In this document: positions 61,064 to 64,000 of the stretch, piece after piece
Position numbering within the stretch: the first letter of the stretch is position 1
Layout of the letters: every line of letters starts with the position of its first letter
Assembly (NCBI RefSeq): GCF_030866785.1
Contig: NZ_CP133018.1
Coordinates: 3,658,001-3,722,000 of the forward strand
Origin: Agromyces protaetiae
Lineage (GTDB): Bacteria > Actinomycetota > Actinomycetes > Actinomycetales > Microbacteriaceae
DNA length: 64,000 nucleotides
Direction: 5' to 3'
Notes under the pieces: model-generated
What the model was told of the DNA's origin: nothing
Databases searched by the model: none
What the model saw: only the letters and a program-made list of their open reading frames with translations
Made by a program: the position numbers and the translations under genes

Positions 61064-61735
61064 TCAGAAGCTCCCGATCCCCTTTCCGATGACGACGACG
61101 CCGATCACGAGCAGCAGCACGGCCATCACGGTGGCGTTGTTGTGCACGAGCCACGCCCGCAGCGCCTCGAGCGGCCCCGCCATGCGGGCCGAGGCGACCA
61201 GGTAGGCGATCACGGGCCCCGCGACCGAGATCGCGGCGACCACGGTGAACACGAGGATGGCGACGGCGGATGCTCCGGCGTCGAGCCCGGCCGTCCCGAT
61301 CACGACCCCGGCCGCGGCGGCCATGAGCAGGTTCTTCGGATTCACCGCCGAGAGGAGGAAGCCGAGGACGAGCCCGCGCACCGCCGTCATGCCGTCGATC
61401 GCCGCCATCCACTTCGGCAGCGCCGCCTCCTCGCCGGCCTTCGGCCGCGAGCGCCACTGGCGCGCCGCCAGGAGCAGGAGCAGCACCCCGAGCACCAGCT
61501 TGATCGTGCCGGCGATGGGCTTCGAGGCATCCGGATCCTGTTCGGGGATGATCGCGGACAGCAGTGTGAACACGACCACCGCGACCACGATGCCGAGCAC
61601 CCAGCCTGCGAGGAACCCGACGCTCGTGCCCTTCGCCTTCGGCGAGAGCAGCATGAGGATCGCAGCGATGATCGGGATCGGGCTGATCGCGATGCCGATG
61701 GCGAGGGGCAGGATGTCGCCGACGACCCCGTTCAC
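61064..61735 (-). CDS. GAP family (sulfolipid-1-addressing-like) membrane protein
   Basis: A 223-residue protein with six hydrophobic helices, LysE-like in layout. GAP-family marks: LPLAIGIAISPIPIIAAILMLLSPKAKGTSVGFLAGW and GFLLSAVNPKNLLMAAAAGVVIGTAG. The mycobacterial relatives act in envelope lipid export. The GTG at 61735 overlaps the upstream DUF1254 stop (GTGA); an ATG 36 bases upstream would overlap more and is less likely. It forms an operon with the DUF1254 gene. Confidence 0.87.
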   Translation of the reverse strand: MNGVVGDILPLAIGIAISPIPIIAAILMLLSPKAKGTSVGFLAGWVLGIVVAVVVFTLLSAIIPEQDPDASKPIAGTIKLVLGVLLLLLAARQWRSRPKAGEEAALPKWMAAIDGMTAVRGLVLGFLLSAVNPKNLLMAAAAGVVIGTAGLDAGASAVAILVFTVVAAISVAGPVIAYLVASARMAGPLEALRAWLVHNNATVMAVLLLVIGVVVIGKGIGSF

Positions 61736-63180
61736 GCGTGCCGCACGATCTCGGGCAGCCGCCATGACCCGTCGAACCACGGTTCGAGCGGGCCGTAGAG
61801 ACGCAGGATCGGGAACCAGGACTTCCCGGGCGCGGTCTCGATCCAGTTCGTCTCGCGCCCTGCGGGCGCCGAGGGCCCGAACCAGAGCACGTGGCTGCCG
61901 TCCGGCTCGGGCACGAGCGAGCCGCTGAGGCTCGACAGTGCGGGGTACGGTGTCGACGGCACCTGCAGCAGCGACCTGGTCTGGGTGTCGTACAGGTCGA
62001 TCGCCCAGAAGTTCTTCGCAGGCGGGTCGGCCGGGATCGTGAGCGAATAGGTCTCGCCGCCGTCGAGCACGTGCCCATCGGCATCCTCGGCCGTGTAGGC
62101 GTACGCGGACCCTGCGCCGACCTGCGCGTGCGCCATCGCGGGCGTGATCACGGTCGCGAAGTAGTGGAACTGGGTGCGCGCGTCGAGCAGCCTCGCCCCC
62201 TCGTGCACGAACTCGTAGCTGCCGCCGACGAAGGCGTTCTTCCAGGAATTGCCCGGCCAGTAATAGGCGAGCGGGTCGCGCGGCGTGTAGACGAGTGCGC
62301 GCGAGATCGCGGCGCCGAGCTTCGCGGCGTCGTCCAGGATGCTCCGGCGGCGCTCGTCCGGCGCGAACCGTCGCCCGTGCGCGATGCCGAGCGCGGCGAG
62401 CTGGCCGGCCAGCTCGACGTCGAGCGAGCCCACCGGTTCCTCCTGGATCAGCTCGTCGATCTCGAGGAAGAAGTCGAAATCGTTCGAGTGCACGGTGTTC
62501 TGCGGCACGTCGGCGATGTTCAGGTACGTGTTCTCGCGTGGGGCATCCGCCTCGTGCAGCGGGTAGATGCGCGTCTGCTTCATCGCCGGCACGCCGCCGA
62601 GTGTGCGCAGCACGACCCAGTTCGTGAAGGTCGGCGTGCGGTACGTGAAATACCCGTCGGGCACGTCGCCGTCGTATCCCGGCGGCAGGAACAGGTACTT
62701 CCCGCCGGCCCCGCGATCGGGGCCGGGGATGCCCATGTCGGCGACGTACCGGAACCAGAAGTCGTCGACGACGCACAGCGACTGCGGCGGCGCCTCGATG
62801 ACGGTCGGCCCCCACGCCTTCAGGTCGAGGAAGGTCGTGCCGTACGTCGTCTCGGTGTTCGGGGTGAGGTACAGGCTGGCCGAGTTCGCACGCGGGTCGG
62901 TGTATCCGATGATCTCGGGCGAGACGACGCCCGCGCTGCGCAGACCCCGCCGCATCGCGACGAGCGATGCGCCCGGCATGGCGTTCAGGAACGCCTGGGC
63001 GCCGCGCATCAGGTCGAGTGCGTCGTACATGGTCTCGACGGAGGCGGCGCGCGGCACGCCGTCGAAGAGCTCGAGCTCGCCGAACGGCGTCATCAGGCGG
63101 TCGGGCGTGCTCACCCTCGCGATCGCCTGCTCCATCGCTTCTGCGCTGATTCCGGCGCCGGGCGTTCCTTCGTTGACCAA
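61732..63180 (-). CDS. DUF1254/DUF1214 domain protein
   Basis: A 482-residue protein with the two linked domains DUF1254 (about 55-190, GYTDPRANSASLYLTPNTETTYGTTFLDL) and DUF1214 (about 340-460, YSLTIPADPPAKNFWAIDLYDTQTRSLL, WIETAPGKSWFPILRLYGPLEPWFDGSWRLPEI). Function unknown; no signal peptide is seen. The start is TTG at 63180, chosen because AAGGAG stands seven bases upstream; ATG 63135 lacks a site. Coupled to the GAP gene; together they may act on envelope components. Confidence 0.88.
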   Translation of the reverse strand: MVNEGTPGAGISAEAMEQAIARVSTPDRLMTPFGELELFDGVPRAASVETMYDALDLMRGAQAFLNAMPGASLVAMRRGLRSAGVVSPEIIGYTDPRANSASLYLTPNTETTYGTTFLDLKAWGPTVIEAPPQSLCVVDDFWFRYVADMGIPGPDRGAGGKYLFLPPGYDGDVPDGYFTYRTPTFTNWVVLRTLGGVPAMKQTRIYPLHEADAPRENTYLNIADVPQNTVHSNDFDFFLEIDELIQEEPVGSLDVELAGQLAALGIAHGRRFAPDERRRSILDDAAKLGAAISRALVYTPRDPLAYYWPGNSWKNAFVGGSYEFVHEGARLLDARTQFHYFATVITPAMAHAQVGAGSAYAYTAEDADGHVLDGGETYSLTIPADPPAKNFWAIDLYDTQTRSLLQVPSTPYPALSSLSGSLVPEPDGSHVLWFGPSAPAGRETNWIETAPGKSWFPILRLYGPLEPWFDGSWRLPEIVRHA

Positions 63181-63244
63181 TTGCTGGCTCCTTCGGTGGG
63201 GGCTGGGGTGGTGGGCTGGGGGCTGGGGCTGGGCCGGGCGCGGC

Positions 63245-64000
63245 TCAGTCCGCCGATGGTCGCGCCGCCGGGGGCGCCGAGGCAGCCGGCGGGATGATCC
63301 GGAACTCCGGCGCGCGAGACACCAGCAGCCAGGCGGGCAGCACGATGACGCAGAACCACGGCAGCAGCGCGAGGTCGCCGGTCACCGCTGCGGCGAGGAA
63401 GAGCGCCATCCAGCCGTCGCGCGTGACGACCAGCAGGATGCCGATGAGCCCGCACCCGATCGCGAGCGCGAGCGGGAAGCCCGGGATGAGCGCGTGCGCG
63501 AGCATGCCGAGCGCCACTCCGATGAACGCCGACGGGAATACCCGGCCGCCGCGGAACATGGCGCTCGCGGCCACGAGCAGCGCGACGATCTTGATCGCCG
63601 CGATGAGTGCGAGGTCGCCCGCCGACTCCTGGCCGACGTTCTGGATGAGCTCGCCCATCTGGCTGAGCCCCTTGAACATCGTGATCGGCCCACCGAGCAT
63701 GCCGAGCACGCCGAGCACCAGGCCGCCGAGGGTCGGCACCACGATCGGGTTCCGCAGCGCGTGGAACGCGCGGTAGACCCGCGGGAACAGCCAGTTCGCA
63801 CCGAGACCGATCGCGGCACACACGCACGCGACCACGATGCCGATGAGGAAGTCGACCGGTTCGACCGTGTCCTGCGGCACCGTGAACGCCAGCGGCGGCG
63901 TGCCCAGCAGATGCATGGTCACCGATCCCGCTGCCGCCGCCGCGAGCGGCAGGAACAGCTTGTCCCAGAGCGCCCCGCCCCCGCGGATCGCCGCGAGCGT
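63245..64000 (-). CDS. ClC-family ion channel protein (YfeO-like), N-terminus beyond window
   Basis: The last 251 residues of a chloride-channel-family membrane protein; the frame is open to the window edge. LWDKLFLPLAAAAAGSVT, GGLVLGVLGMLGGPITMFKGLSQM, LIAAIKIVALLVAASAMFRGGRVFPSAFIGVALGMLAHALIP, CGLIGILLVVTRDGWMALFLAA and LPWFCVIVLPAWLLVSR align well from memory with E. coli YfeO. The FRGGRVFP loop is the ClC anion-pathway element. The C-terminus is Pro/Ala-rich. It is upstream of the DUF1254 gene on the same strand, 64 bases apart. Confidence 0.88.
   Translation of the reverse strand, partial: TLAAIRGGGALWDKLFLPLAAAAAGSVTMHLLGTPPLAFTVPQDTVEPVDFLIGIVVACVCAAIGLGANWLFPRVYRAFHALRNPIVVPTLGGLVLGVLGMLGGPITMFKGLSQMGELIQNVGQESAGDLALIAAIKIVALLVAASAMFRGGRVFPSAFIGVALGMLAHALIPGFPLALAIGCGLIGILLVVTRDGWMALFLAAAVTGDLALLPWFCVIVLPAWLLVSRAPEFRIIPPAASAPPAARPSAD

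Overview
This is a very GC-rich, gene-dense window from an actinobacterium, most probably a Microbacteriaceae member close to Agromyces, Leifsonia or Microbacterium. The evidence is the protein families (DUF6421, DUF6325 with SHOCT, DUF6328, a coenzyme F420 ligase and a DDN-type F420 reductase, an N-domain-less ClpB under a HAIR box), the many GTG starts, and about ten genes whose start codon lies 5-7 bases after a TAnnnT -10 box, which points to leaderless mRNAs. The genus is an inference. I found no rRNA, tRNA, CRISPR array, IS element or prophage.

Layout. 1-5.2 kb: cofE (cut by the window edge), a DUF6328 membrane protein, exonuclease III, a Ser/Thr kinase with a coupled lipoprotein, and an alpha/beta-hydrolase without its nucleophile. 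5.2-7.8 kb: a secreted RHS-repeat protein with a variable membrane-helix C-terminus. 8.0-11.3 kb: an ssuBAC-type sulfonate ABC operon closed by two hairpins. 11.5-19.6 kb: acetyl-CoA synthetase, DUF6421 plus an SDR, a secreted protein with a duplicated Cys domain, an MFS transporter and small membrane proteins. 19.6-23.3 kb: a two-component system, then an ArsR/SRPBCC/DHFR-like operon behind an operator. 23.4-31.5 kb: an MFS transporter, a NatAB-like ABC exporter, a putative-Ig repeat surface protein, a threonine aldolase, a nitroreductase and a possible antitoxin remnant.

31.5-35.1 kb: an FAD/Fe-S D-lactate dehydrogenase divergent from a GntR/FCD regulator, with two perfect palindromes between them. 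35.2-45.0 kb: a sugar or sugar-acid uptake and catabolism locus with ABC importer, SDR, FadR-type regulator, zinc alcohol dehydrogenase, TIM-barrel isomerase, YiaK-like Ldh2-family reductase, D-2-hydroxyacid dehydrogenase and HUMPS-type decarboxylase. It has no visible sugar kinase. 45.2-46.3 kb: an accessory methionine aminopeptidase divergent from an XRE regulator across twin palindromic operators.

46.3-53.6 kb: a reductase-like protein, TerC behind a yybP-ykoY-type manganese riboswitch, HspR-type ClpB, YceI, GNAT and an F420-dependent reductase-like protein. 53.7-57.1 kb: a type III PKS, methyltransferase and FAD hydroxylase operon of the alkylresorcinol (Srs) kind. 57.3-64 kb: SHOCT, DUF6325, DUF2252, AI-2E-type transporter, GAP-family protein, DUF1254 protein and a YfeO-like ClC channel cut by the right edge.

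The most interesting signals are the kinase-free sugar-acid locus, the TerC riboswitch, the operator-controlled second methionine aminopeptidase, the RHS C-terminus, and a nine-base word (GAGGCATCC/GGATGCCTC) present at least 27 times.
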